Assembly (NCBI GenBank): GCA_017436845.1
Contig: JAFSCJ010000015.1
Coordinates: 1 to 64,000 of the forward strand
Origin: Muribaculaceae bacterium
GTDB lineage: Bacteria > Bacteroidota > Bacteroidia > Bacteroidales > Muribaculaceae
Length of the DNA: 64,000 nucleotides
Direction: 5' to 3'
The first letter of the stretch is position 1. Every line of letters begins with the position of its first letter. Under the pieces are notes generated by a model. That model saw only the letters and a list, made by a program, of their open reading frames with translations. It ran no database searches and was not told the DNA's origin. Positions 9,793 to 18,648 of the stretch are shown here, piece after piece. Both the position numbers and the translations under genes were made by a program.

Positions 9793-9823
9793 CAAATGTA
9801 ATCAATAAAATTATAATTACAAA
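9793..9823 (-). promoter_or_regulatory. Promoter for the HTH regulator (TTTG-N19-TACATTTG)
   Basis: The minus strand carries TTTG (9820-9823) and TACATTTG (9793-9800), separated by 19 nt. This is a full match to the Bacteroidota housekeeping promoter, about 30 nt before the start codon. Confidence 0.7.
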
Positions 9824-10376
9824 ATTTTATGATGTAAATAGAATAACGGCGAATAGATTTAAAATGTAAATCGTGTTACAATGCTCGAAAGGATTGTTTT
9901 TAGAGGTTTACTTGAAGTGCTTTTATGTAAGTGGCTGGACTCTACCGTTTTGCTGTACTATTGTGTGTTTAATATTGAAGGGTGATTATAGTTGTGCTAA
10001 TCGTATTAAATCTCAGCTCTAACAGATTGCTGTAAATTGCATGGATTTCAGTGAATTACGAGATATGTTAAAAATTAAAATAGGGCTACTTTTGATAATT
10101 TATGATTTAGAACGAACATGATTATATAACAAAATAATAAAATTGGGAAACATAAGTTCGTTTTAAAAATTAAATAATACATTTGTAAATAGGATAGAGA
10201 TACCTGTTAAATTAAACATCAATACTGTTAATGCAAATAGTCCCCTGTTTATCCTATAACTGTTGTGGTTAACATAATATGTATTATGAAACTCATATTG
10301 GTTTGTTTTAGATATATTAAATTACTCTATTTATTGGGCAGAATTTGTGAGATACTATCGTGTTGTTATTTAAGTT
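9824..10376. other. Non-coding stretch between the pyr and metal-efflux regions
   Basis: An AT-rich stretch with no open frame of useful length, no recognised RNA gene and no repeat of note. The only structure seen is a short inverted repeat, AACGAAC (10111-10117) and GTTCGTT (10156-10162). It is flanked by divergent promoters for the HTH regulator and the His-rich gene. Confidence 0.6.
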
Positions 10377-10407
10377 TTTGTTATAAGCAAATTATTTGCT
10401 AATTTTA
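10377..10407 (+). promoter_or_regulatory. Promoter for the metal-efflux operon (TTTG-N19-TAATTTTA)
   Basis: TTTG at 10377-10380 and TAATTTTA at 10400-10407 are spaced 19 nt apart, 17 nt before the ATG of the His-rich gene. The last base of the -7 element departs from the consensus. Confidence 0.5.
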
Positions 10408-10423
10408 CTCCATAAATTATTAT

Positions 10424-10861
10424 ATGAGAAAAAATCAGTCTTTTATATCAATTTTTGTATTAATAGTCTTTGAATTAACATCTGTAATGCAATTTCACCA
10501 TCATGACTGTTATGGCAATATTTACATACATTTGACGACTTTAGATGATTTAGTTCTCGGATATTCAAATGATATTTTAGAGTTTTGTAATCATGATGTA
10601 AAACATGATTCTCATCACCACCATCATCATGAGGATACTTCTTGTTCAATGCATTTAGGGAGCTATAAAGTTTCTGAGCAAAATTTTATAAAGATAATTA
10701 CTGCCCCGTTGCAATTATATGGCTTGTTGCACCTAAATCAAATTATTATTGAGAACAAGATTGTTGATATAATTGTAAATGATGCTGAATATTATGATAA
10801 TTATATAAATAATGTAATAAAATCGCTATCTGCTTTTCGTGCTCCGCCAATGAAGAATTAA
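10424..10861 (+). CDS. Exported His-rich small protein of the metal-efflux operon
   Basis: A 145-residue product with an N-terminal hydrophobic segment (residues 7-22), so probably exported. It carries histidine clusters: FHHHDC near residue 27 and a run of six His near 64-69 (DSHHHHHHED). The arrangement (MQFHHHDCYGNIYIHL and CSMHLG) resembles small proteins, which I think are named DUF6769, found just upstream of RND metal pumps in Bacteroidota; that name is from memory and uncertain. It is 48 nt ahead of the adaptor gene. A periplasmic metal-binding or sensing role is inference from the His content and location. Confidence 0.7.
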   Translation: MRKNQSFISIFVLIVFELTSVMQFHHHDCYGNIYIHLTTLDDLVLGYSNDILEFCNHDVKHDSHHHHHHEDTSCSMHLGSYKVSEQNFIKIITAPLQLYGLLHLNQIIIENKIVDIIVNDAEYYDNYINNVIKSLSAFRAPPMKN

Positions 10862-10909
10862 AATATATAGAGTTTAAATAATTGATTGCTAATATTTTAA
10901 TTCAAAAAA

Positions 10910-12043
10910 ATGAAAATAATAAATATTGTCCTTTGTGTTGGGACGTTATTATGTGCAGGTTGTGCTCCATCTGCACAAGATGATGGATTAGGCCATCATC
11001 ATCACGATCATGGGCATGCCGATAGTCATGTAAATTCAGAAGAAATCGAACTTTCTGTAGATGAAGCAATGCGTTTCGGTGTGTATTCACAAATGGTAAA
11101 GCCTCAGAATTTCAGTGAAGTAATAAAAGTTTCAGGACAAGTTTTATCTGCTCCTGATGACCAGTCGATAGTGATTGCTCCTTCTTCTGGTATTCTCACT
11201 TTTGCAAGTGGAGTTGTTGAAGGAAAGAAAGTTGCAATAGGTAATACAATAGCATCGGTATCAGCTCGCGGAATTTCAGGAGGAGATGCCAATGAAGCTT
11301 CGCGCATAGCATATGAGTCGGCTAAAGCTGAATATGAGAGAGTGAAGCCTTTACACGATGATGGAATAATATCCACAAAAGATTATAATGCAATTAAACA
11401 AGTGTATGAACAAGCTAAGGCAGCTCATACAGGTAATGTGTCAGGCAGTACTACATCGGTAGTATCAAATGGAGTAATAACTAAATTGTTGGTGAAACAA
11501 GGTGAATATGTATCTGTTGGACAACCAATAGCAGTAATTTCTGGTAATACACGTTTGACATTACGTGCAGATATGCCTGAAAAATATTATAATTTTTTAC
11601 CATTAATATCTACAGCAAATATACGCCCTGCATATTCAGAAAATGTGATTTCGTTATCGAATTTAAACGGAAAATTGGTGTCATCATCAGCAACATCTTC
11701 ACAGCCAGGGTATATTCCTGTATATTTTACTTTTGACAATGATGGATCTGTTATACCTGGGACATTTGTTGAGGTATATTTAATTGGATCAACTCGTAAA
11801 AATGTTGTACTCCTACCTATCGATGCTGTTACAGAGCAACAAGGCAAATATTATGTCTATGTAAAATTAGATGATGAATGTTACGAGAAACGATTGGTGA
11901 CACTAGGTAGCACAGATGGACAGTGCTATGAAATTAAAAGCGGTCTTACTCGCAAAGATGAGGTCGTCTCTCATGGTGCAATTATTGTAAAACTTGCCGA
12001 AGCAAGTGGGGCTATACCAGCTGGACACAGCCATAGTCATTAA
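10910..12043 (+). CDS. RND periplasmic adaptor (CusB/CzcB-type) lipoprotein with His-rich ends
   Basis: The periplasmic membrane-fusion subunit that joins the inner-membrane pump to the outer-membrane channel. A lipoprotein signal ends in LCAGCAPS (Cys about 18). Directly after it lies a His-rich segment (HHHHDHGHADSH, about residues 29-40), and the C-terminus ends in GHSHSH. The barrel-sandwich and alpha-hairpin parts are visible (TFASGVVEGKKVAIGNTIAS; helical 125-175; ITKLLVKQGEYVSVGQPIAV). The His clusters suggest a divalent metal substrate. A good AGGAGG ribosome site follows the stop codon and serves the pump gene. Confidence 0.9.
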   Translation: MKIINIVLCVGTLLCAGCAPSAQDDGLGHHHHDHGHADSHVNSEEIELSVDEAMRFGVYSQMVKPQNFSEVIKVSGQVLSAPDDQSIVIAPSSGILTFASGVVEGKKVAIGNTIASVSARGISGGDANEASRIAYESAKAEYERVKPLHDDGIISTKDYNAIKQVYEQAKAAHTGNVSGSTTSVVSNGVITKLLVKQGEYVSVGQPIAVISGNTRLTLRADMPEKYYNFLPLISTANIRPAYSENVISLSNLNGKLVSSSATSSQPGYIPVYFTFDNDGSVIPGTFVEVYLIGSTRKNVVLLPIDAVTEQQGKYYVYVKLDDECYEKRLVTLGSTDGQCYEIKSGLTRKDEVVSHGAIIVKLAEASGAIPAGHSHSH

Positions 12044-12058
12044 GAGAGGAGGATTATT

Positions 12059-15000
12059 ATGCTAAATAAAATAATACAATTCTCTCTATCAAATAGAGTG
12101 ATAATTTTGATCCTATCAGGATTATTAGTGCTGTCTGGGCTATTTGTGTTAACACGCACTGAGGTTGATATATTTCCTGATCTGAATGCTCCTACAGTAG
12201 TTGTAATGACAGAAGCTCCAGGGTATGCCCCAGAAGAAGTTGAACAATTAGTAACATTCCCAATCGAGACATCCGTAAATGGAGCCACAGGAGTAAGACG
12301 TGTTCGTTCTTCGTCATCAACTGGATTCTCTATCGTATGGGTTGAATTTGACTGGGGTATGGATATATATCGAGCGCGTCAAATTGTCTCTGAGCGATTG
12401 GTTAATTTGTCCGAAACGTTCCCTCCTGGAGTGAACTCCCCTACTCTTGGCCCTCAATCGTCAATCTTAGGTGAGATAATGATTATTGGGCTCACTGCTG
12501 ATTCTACATCAATGAGCGATGTTCGTTCCATTGCTGATAGAGTTATACGTCCACGTATGCTTTCAATTGGAGGAGTCTCTCAAGTATCTGTAATTGGAGG
12601 TGATATTAAAGAGTATCAGATTCAGATATTACCTGAGAAGATGCGATATTATAATATAACACTTGACGAGGTAATGGCAAGTGTCCAGTTCTTAAATAAT
12701 AACGCATCAGGTGGAGTATTATATGAGTTTGGAAATGAATATCTTATAAAAGGAGATATAACTACAACGTCAACCGAGGAAATCGGTAAATCAGTTGTAA
12801 GAAGTGATGAAAATGGAGTCGTTTTGGTTGAAGATATTGCTAATGTTCAGATTGGCAATAAATTACCCCGATTAGGAGTTGCATCTGAGATGACAAAGCA
12901 AGCAGTATTGCTTACAATAACAAAACAGCCGGCAGTTGGAACAATTGAGCTGACCAAGAAGATTGAAGCAGATTTGTTAAGTATCTCAAAGAATATTCCT
13001 GCCGACATAAAAATTTCAACAGATATATTTAAGCAAAGTGAGTTTATCGACAACTCAATTTCAAATTTGCAAAAATCACTCATCGAAGGAGCTGTTTTTG
13101 TAATTATTGTATTGTTCTTTTTCTTGATGAATGTACGCACAACGTTGATTTCGCTTGTAGCTCTCCCCTTTTCAATAATTATTGCAGTGCTTGTACTTCA
13201 TGCGTTGGGCATGACAATAAATACAATGAGTCTTGGAGGTATTGCAATTGCGATTGGTTCACTTGTTGATGATGCTATTGTCGATGTAGAGAATGTCTAT
13301 AAACGATTGCGAGAGAACTATTTATTGCCTCAGGAACAGCGCAAATCAACACTTGAAATAGTTTATTCTGCATCAAAAGAGGTGCGTATCCCTATTCTAA
13401 ACTCAACTCTTATTATTGTTGCAAGCTTCCTACCTTTATTCTTCTTAAGTGGTATTGAAGGTCGTATGTTGATTCCATTGGGAATTTCATTTATAGTTGC
13501 TCTTGTTTCATCAACAATTGTAGCATTAACTCTAACGCCTGTATTATGTAGTTACATATTAGGGACAAAGAAAGCAACTGAAACAATTAATAAAGATGCG
13601 TGGTTGTCAGTTAAAATAAAAAATGCTTATAACAAAGGATTGCAATGGAGTTTTAACAATAAGAAAACTATATTAGGATTCGTTGTTGCTTTATTTGTAG
13701 TTTCTGTTATTGTGTTTTTTACTCTTGGACGTAGTTTCTTGCCAGCATTTAATGAAGGTTCATTGACCATAAACATTAGCACGATACCTGGAATATCACT
13801 TGAGGAAAGTGATAAAATAGGGCGTGAAGCTGAGCGATTGATTATGTCTATACCGGAAATTAAGACAGTTGCTCGTCGCACAGGTCGTGCTGAATTGGCT
13901 GAACACTCGTTTGGCGTAAACACATCAGAAATAGATGCTCCCTATGAATTAGCTGACCGTACTCGAGGAGAGATGGTCAAAGAATTACGTGCTAAATTAG
14001 CATCTCTTCCAGGTGTAAATGTCGAAATTGGTCAACCTATCTCCCACCGTATTGATGCAATGTTATCGGGTGCTAAAACTCAAATTGCAATTAAATTATT
14101 TGGCGATGATTTGAATCGCTTATATAACTATGGCAACAAGATCAAGAACTCTATTTCTAGCATAGATGGAGTTGTTGATATTAATGTAGAGCAACAAGTT
14201 GAGCGTCCACAACTAAATATTAAGCCGCGCCGTGAAATGCTTGCAAAATATGGTATAACAATAAATGAGTTTGCGAGCTTTATTAACATAACATTAGCAG
14301 GAGAAGTTGTCTCTCAGGTATATGAAAAAGGTCTCCCCTATGATGTTACAGTGCGTCTTGATGATACACATCGTAATTCAATGGAAAAAATTTCAAACTT
14401 AATGATTGATAGCAATGTTGGCAAAATTCCATTGAGCTATGTCGCTGATATTATCTCAGCTACAGGTCCAAATACGATAAACCGTGAAAATGTGAGTCGA
14501 CGCATTATTGTTTCTGCCAACGTGCAAGACAGAGACTTGCGTAGTGCAGTAAATGAAATACAAGAGAAAATTGAGAGCGAGATAATTCTTCCTGAGAATT
14601 ATTATGTAGCTTACGGCGGACAGTTTGAAAGTGAAGCAGAAGCCTCAAGAACCCTTGCATTGACTTCGATTGGTGCATTGATCATAATCTTTATGTTGCT
14701 TTATCAAGAATATCGCAATATGAATCAGTCGCTCATTATTTTATTAAATATGCCATTGGCAATGATTGGAGGGATATTGATTCTTCGATTTACATCAGGC
14801 GAATTAAATATTCCTGCAATTATAGGATTTATATCATTGTTAGGGATAACGACACGCAATGGAATGTTGCTTATGTCACGATATAATAGCTTACGCGAAG
14901 AGGGAGTATCATTGGTAGAACGCATTTATCATGGCTCAATCGACCGACTTAATCCTATTATTATGACAGCGTTGACATCGGCATTAGCATTGATCCCAAT

Positions 15001-15145
15001 TGCAATAAGTGGTAGTGAGCCGGGAAATGAAATACAATCTCCTCTTGCGATTGTAATACTTGGCGGATTGATAACATCAACAATCCTAAACATCTTTGTT
15101 GTTCCCATTGTATATTATCTAATTAGTAAAAAAGAAGAGAAATAA
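12059..15145 (+). CDS. Heavy-metal efflux RND pump (CusA/CzcA family)
   Basis: A proton-driven inner-membrane pump of the HME-RND family, 1028 residues, the usual length. It shows the N-terminal membrane helix, the porter-domain block ATGVRRVRSSSSTGFSIVWV, the fourth membrane helix with charged residues (GSLVDDAIVDVENVYKR), and a second helix cluster ending near residue 1020. The Met residues that bind Cu/Ag in CusA are not obvious in the cleft segment after AFNEGSL, so Cu specificity is not supported; Zn, Co, Ni or Cd are as likely. It has the strongest Shine-Dalgarno sequence I saw in the window (AGGAGG, 12047-12052). Its stop overlaps the next start by one base (TAATG). Confidence 0.95.
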   Translation: MLNKIIQFSLSNRVIILILSGLLVLSGLFVLTRTEVDIFPDLNAPTVVVMTEAPGYAPEEVEQLVTFPIETSVNGATGVRRVRSSSSTGFSIVWVEFDWGMDIYRARQIVSERLVNLSETFPPGVNSPTLGPQSSILGEIMIIGLTADSTSMSDVRSIADRVIRPRMLSIGGVSQVSVIGGDIKEYQIQILPEKMRYYNITLDEVMASVQFLNNNASGGVLYEFGNEYLIKGDITTTSTEEIGKSVVRSDENGVVLVEDIANVQIGNKLPRLGVASEMTKQAVLLTITKQPAVGTIELTKKIEADLLSISKNIPADIKISTDIFKQSEFIDNSISNLQKSLIEGAVFVIIVLFFFLMNVRTTLISLVALPFSIIIAVLVLHALGMTINTMSLGGIAIAIGSLVDDAIVDVENVYKRLRENYLLPQEQRKSTLEIVYSASKEVRIPILNSTLIIVASFLPLFFLSGIEGRMLIPLGISFIVALVSSTIVALTLTPVLCSYILGTKKATETINKDAWLSVKIKNAYNKGLQWSFNNKKTILGFVVALFVVSVIVFFTLGRSFLPAFNEGSLTINISTIPGISLEESDKIGREAERLIMSIPEIKTVARRTGRAELAEHSFGVNTSEIDAPYELADRTRGEMVKELRAKLASLPGVNVEIGQPISHRIDAMLSGAKTQIAIKLFGDDLNRLYNYGNKIKNSISSIDGVVDINVEQQVERPQLNIKPRREMLAKYGITINEFASFINITLAGEVVSQVYEKGLPYDVTVRLDDTHRNSMEKISNLMIDSNVGKIPLSYVADIISATGPNTINRENVSRRIIVSANVQDRDLRSAVNEIQEKIESEIILPENYYVAYGGQFESEAEASRTLALTSIGALIIIFMLLYQEYRNMNQSLIILLNMPLAMIGGILILRFTSGELNIPAIIGFISLLGITTRNGMLLMSRYNSLREEGVSLVERIYHGSIDRLNPIIMTALTSALALIPIAISGSEPGNEIQSPLAIVILGGLITSTILNIFVVPIVYYLISKKEEK

Positions 15146-16326
15146 TGAAAAAGATATATTCATTAGTACTAATATTCTTTGCCCTGACATCTGTTGCTCA
15201 GGATTATGATACATTGCTGAAAACAATCGTTGCAAACAATCCTGATATTGCGGCAATGGAGGCTTCGATTGAAAGCGAAGTATTATCAATTAAAAGCGAG
15301 AATAATTTGCCTGATACAGATATCGATTTTGAACATCAATGGGGTCCTAGGGCGGTTGGAAACAAATGGAGTGTAGGTATTTCACAAGGATTTGAATGGC
15401 CAGGAGTGTATGGTGAGCGTCGCAAGGTTGCACAGTCGGCTACTGATGCAATGACATTTTTTAAACGTAGCAATTACCTTGAGAAACTGCTTGAGGTAAA
15501 ACTGTTGTTCATTGATATCGTTAATACACGTAAGAACATCACCATTATGGATGAAGTTCTTAATTACATGACACAACTGAAAGAAAAATATCATAATGGC
15601 TACCGTCAAGGTGAGGTTACAATCCTTGATGTTAATAAAATCGATATTGAACACATCTCAGTTTCTCGTAGTTGTAATGAATTAAGAACACAGTTGACCA
15701 TTCTTGAAAATTCATTGACAGCATTAAATGGAGGTAAAGATTGCTCTGCAATTATAGCCACCCTAAATGATTATCCGCAAGATATGATATTGTCTGAAGA
15801 TGATTATGTAGAGTTGATAAAGCAAAATGATCCCTTGTTGGGCTATAATTCATTTATGACAAAATCGCAAGCGTCAACAGCCAAAGTGGCTAAACTCAAA
15901 AATCTCCCCGGATTTTCGCTTGGATACGTTCACGTAAATGAATTAGGTACTCATTTCAACGGATTTAAGATAGGGTTGTCATTGCCACTTTTCTCTAATC
16001 GCAATAAAGTAGCTGCATCTAAGGCACTATTACGTTCATTGGAAAATGAAGAAATAAGTGTTGAGGTCGCAAAATTATCGGCGATGTATAGCGATAGAGC
16101 CAAAGTTTTGGTTTTACACAAGGAGATGAATGAATATCGTCCTGTGTTTGAGGATAGCGATAATATTGCGTTGCTTAAAAAGGCTCTTGACGGTGGCGAA
16201 ATATCATTACTGACTTACCTTCAGGAAGTTAATTATTTCTTATCGGCACAGCGAGAATACATGGATGTCGTTTACCAATATCATTATTCTTTAGCAAGGC
16301 TCAACCGATATGAATTGCTGAAATAA
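15145..16326 (+). CDS. TolC/CusC-family outer-membrane efflux protein
   Basis: The outer-membrane channel of the metal pump. A signal peptide (LVLIFFALTSVAQ) is followed by about 370 residues of alternating helical hairpins and beta segments typical of the family: TLLKTIVANNPDIAAMEA near the N-terminus and GFKIGLSLPLFSNRNK in the second repeat. At 393 residues it is somewhat shorter than E. coli TolC. The start codon shares a base with the pump stop codon, so translation is coupled. Confidence 0.9.
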   Translation: MKKIYSLVLIFFALTSVAQDYDTLLKTIVANNPDIAAMEASIESEVLSIKSENNLPDTDIDFEHQWGPRAVGNKWSVGISQGFEWPGVYGERRKVAQSATDAMTFFKRSNYLEKLLEVKLLFIDIVNTRKNITIMDEVLNYMTQLKEKYHNGYRQGEVTILDVNKIDIEHISVSRSCNELRTQLTILENSLTALNGGKDCSAIIATLNDYPQDMILSEDDYVELIKQNDPLLGYNSFMTKSQASTAKVAKLKNLPGFSLGYVHVNELGTHFNGFKIGLSLPLFSNRNKVAASKALLRSLENEEISVEVAKLSAMYSDRAKVLVLHKEMNEYRPVFEDSDNIALLKKALDGGEISLLTYLQEVNYFLSAQREYMDVVYQYHYSLARLNRYELLK

Positions 16327-16353
16327 AAAAATAACATTTTCATGAACTTTTTT

Positions 16354-16402
16354 AATCGCATGTTGTTTTAATGATACAAAACCCATAAAACGACATGCGA
16401 TT
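16354..16402 (+). promoter_or_regulatory. 17-bp hairpin ending at the sodB start codon
   Basis: The arms AATCGCATGTTGTTTTA (16354-16370) and TAAAACGACATGCGATT (16386-16402) pair over all 17 positions in RNA (one G-U pair), with a 15-nt loop. The second arm ends on the base before the sodB ATG. There is no T-run after it, so it does not look like a terminator. It could be an operator for a dimeric regulator or an RNA structure controlling sodB translation; both are inference. Confidence 0.75.
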
Positions 16403-16978
16403 ATGATATACCAACAACCCGAACTACCCTATGCTCTCGATGCATTAGAGCCGGTAATCAGCAAAGACACCATAAAATTTCATTATGGGAAACATGAGAA
16501 AGCCTATATTGACAACCTTAATAATCTCATTAAGGGGACAAAATATGAGGATATGAATCTTGAAGATATCATACGTTTATCTGATGGAGCATTGTTCAAT
16601 AACGCTTCACAGGCATGGAACCATATCTTTTATTTCTTCTCATTTTCTCCTGAAGGTGGCGGTGAGCCAGATGGCGACCTTGCTGAGGCAATCAATAGTC
16701 AGTTTGGCTCATTTGATGAATTCAAAAAAGCATTTGTTGAAGCAGGAGTAAAACTCTTTGGATCGGGTTGGGTGTGGTTATCAAAAGATGGTAATGGTCG
16801 ATTGTTTATCACTCAAGGAAAGAATGCGGAGAATCCGCTCACACAAGGATTGACACCCCTACTCTGCTTTGATGTGTGGGAACATGCCTACTATCTTGAT
16901 TATCAAAATCGCAGAGCTGATTCGCTCAACAGTTTGTGGGGCATAATTGATTGGTCTGTTATTGGAAGTAGATTTTAG
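16403..16978 (+). CDS. sodB: Superoxide dismutase, Fe/Mn family
   Basis: Converts superoxide to oxygen and peroxide in the cytoplasm. The 191 residues carry all four metal ligands: His27 (FHYGKH), His in QAWNHIFYF, and Asp and His in DVWEHAYYLDYQNRR. The Gln in FNNASQAWNH is in the Fe-type position; FGSGWVWL is shared by Fe and cambialistic forms, so Fe or Fe/Mn use is likely. No clear promoter lies in the 76 nt after the TolC-like gene, most of which is the hairpin. It may therefore be co-transcribed with the metal-efflux genes. Confidence 0.96.
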   Translation: MIYQQPELPYALDALEPVISKDTIKFHYGKHEKAYIDNLNNLIKGTKYEDMNLEDIIRLSDGALFNNASQAWNHIFYFFSFSPEGGGEPDGDLAEAINSQFGSFDEFKKAFVEAGVKLFGSGWVWLSKDGNGRLFITQGKNAENPLTQGLTPLLCFDVWEHAYYLDYQNRRADSLNSLWGIIDWSVIGSRF

Positions 16979-17143
16979 GTTAACGCAAAAGCACTATAAT
17001 CGTAAATAAGCATAATGTGATGAATGAGGACTGAGGTCTGCGTGAGCAGCCCTCTTTCTTCTTTGATTGATAAAATTTCGAGATAAAAAGGCTTTTGAAT
17101 AAATTCTCCTCAGAGGGTGATTTTTTCAAATTAGCTTTTTTTG
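16979..17143. other. Non-coding stretch after sodB with a weak hairpin
   Basis: No gene seen. GAGG (17026-17029) and CCTC (17051-17054) enclose the small hairpin CTGC-GTGA-GCAG, and TTTCTTCTTT follows. This may be a weak terminator for sodB. Confidence 0.35.
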
Positions 17144-17151
17144 TACCTTTG
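17144..17151 (+). promoter_or_regulatory. Promoter -7 element (TACCTTTG) for the EmrAB-type operon
   Basis: TACCTTTG matches the -7 consensus. The start codon of the first gene is 175 nt downstream, an unusually long leader for this genome (most are 15-45 nt). I see no known riboswitch fold in the leader. Confidence 0.6.
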
Positions 17152-17325
17152 CACTTCGAAGAGCACAAAGTTCTTCAATGATATGAAAAGAAACATAAAC
17201 TTATTTTACTATATTTCAACTTCGTATATCTACATCCCATATCATCATAACATTTCTACAAATTGGGAGAACTGAGTGCTAATGTAATTCTCTTTCTAAA
17301 TCACTAATTAAATTTTTATAACAAT

Positions 17326-18639
17326 ATGAGCAAAGTACGTTTACTCATAGTGTTGCTATGTGCAGCATTGTGGGTTGAGAGTGGCTATGCCCACGAGACT
17401 TATGTATTGACGATTGAGCAAATGTTTGCTTTAGCAGATGAAAATAGCAAAAGTTTAAAAATTGAAGATGCCACGGTAATCGAGGCACAACAAGGAGTAA
17501 CGATAGCCAAAACAGGTTATCTCCCCGATATTGATATATCATTGTCGGCAAGTTACCTTGGCAATGGTTATTTGATGGATCGAGATTTTTCTGATGGGCA
17601 TAATATCAGAATGCCTCATTTCGGAAATAATTTTGCTATTAAAGCCACTCAACTAATTTATGGAGGAGGTGTTGTTTCAAATGGCGTGGCAATAGCAAAA
17701 TTAAAACAGGAGATGGCAGGTGTAAATCGAGAGGCTACACGTTCACGCATTCGATTTATGCTTATAGGTTTCTATCTTGACCTATACAAACTTCAAAATG
17801 TATTAAAAGTATATGATCATAACATTGAATTGGCAAAAATCGTAATTAACGACACAAAGGCACGTAAAGAATCAGGTATTGCTCTTGAGAATGATGTTAC
17901 CCGTTATGAATTGCAACTGAAGAATCTTGAACTTGCAAGACGCCGAGTTGCTAACTCTATCGAAATTCTTAACTATGACTTGGTGATAATGCTCGGATTA
18001 CCTGTCGATATGCACATTATTCCAGACAACAATCTAATTGAGCATGCAGTACCTATGCATGATATGGCCTATTGGCAGCTGTTAGCTCAAACCAATGCGC
18101 ACATTGTTAAGCAGATGGCATTAGCATTAAAAATAAGCGAATATGGCGAAAAGTTGGCTCGTGCTGAGAAACTTCCTACAATAACCCTTATCGCTGCCAA
18201 TCATTTTGATGGTCCTATTACCATTGAAGTTCCTACCATTAACAAGAACTATAATTATTGGTATGTAGGTGTGGGCGTATCATTTAAATTGTCTTCACTT
18301 TACAAGGCAAACAAGAGCATAAGGTTAGCTCAGTGTAATACAATGTTAAGTCGCAGACGTCAGGATGATGCGTTGGAGCAGATTTCATTAGCTGTGCAGA
18401 AAGACTATACAAAGTATCTGGAAGCTTACGAAGAAGTATCTACATTAGAGAAAAATGTTCAGCTTGCCAATGAAAATTACAGTATAATAGAAAATCGTTA
18501 TCGCAATGACATTGTACTCGTTACCGATATGTTAGATGCTTCAAATCAACTTCTTAATGCCGAATTACAATTGGAAAATGCACGAATTAATGTGATATTC
18601 AACTATTATAAATTAAAAAATACATCTGGGAATCTTTAA
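17326..18639 (+). CDS. TolC-family outer-membrane protein of a drug exporter
   Basis: The outer-membrane channel for the exporter encoded by the next two genes. It has a signal peptide (LLIVLLCAALWVESGYA), then two repeats of the family helical-hairpin pattern (MFALADENSKSLKIEDATV near the start; SEYGEKLARAEKLPTITLIA opening the second). The 437-residue length is normal. The order channel, adaptor, MFS pump fits EmrAB-TolC type systems. The gap to the adaptor gene is 9 nt. Confidence 0.9.
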   Translation: MSKVRLLIVLLCAALWVESGYAHETYVLTIEQMFALADENSKSLKIEDATVIEAQQGVTIAKTGYLPDIDISLSASYLGNGYLMDRDFSDGHNIRMPHFGNNFAIKATQLIYGGGVVSNGVAIAKLKQEMAGVNREATRSRIRFMLIGFYLDLYKLQNVLKVYDHNIELAKIVINDTKARKESGIALENDVTRYELQLKNLELARRRVANSIEILNYDLVIMLGLPVDMHIIPDNNLIEHAVPMHDMAYWQLLAQTNAHIVKQMALALKISEYGEKLARAEKLPTITLIAANHFDGPITIEVPTINKNYNYWYVGVGVSFKLSSLYKANKSIRLAQCNTMLSRRRQDDALEQISLAVQKDYTKYLEAYEEVSTLEKNVQLANENYSIIENRYRNDIVLVTDMLDASNQLLNAELQLENARINVIFNYYKLKNTSGNL

Positions 18640-18648
18640 CAATACATT

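Noticed and set aside
10111..10162. Inverted repeat AACGAAC/GTTCGTT in the gap before the metal-efflux operon
   Set aside because: The arms are only 7 bp with a 38-nt gap in very AT-rich DNA, and it is distant from the promoters; not enough to call a site.
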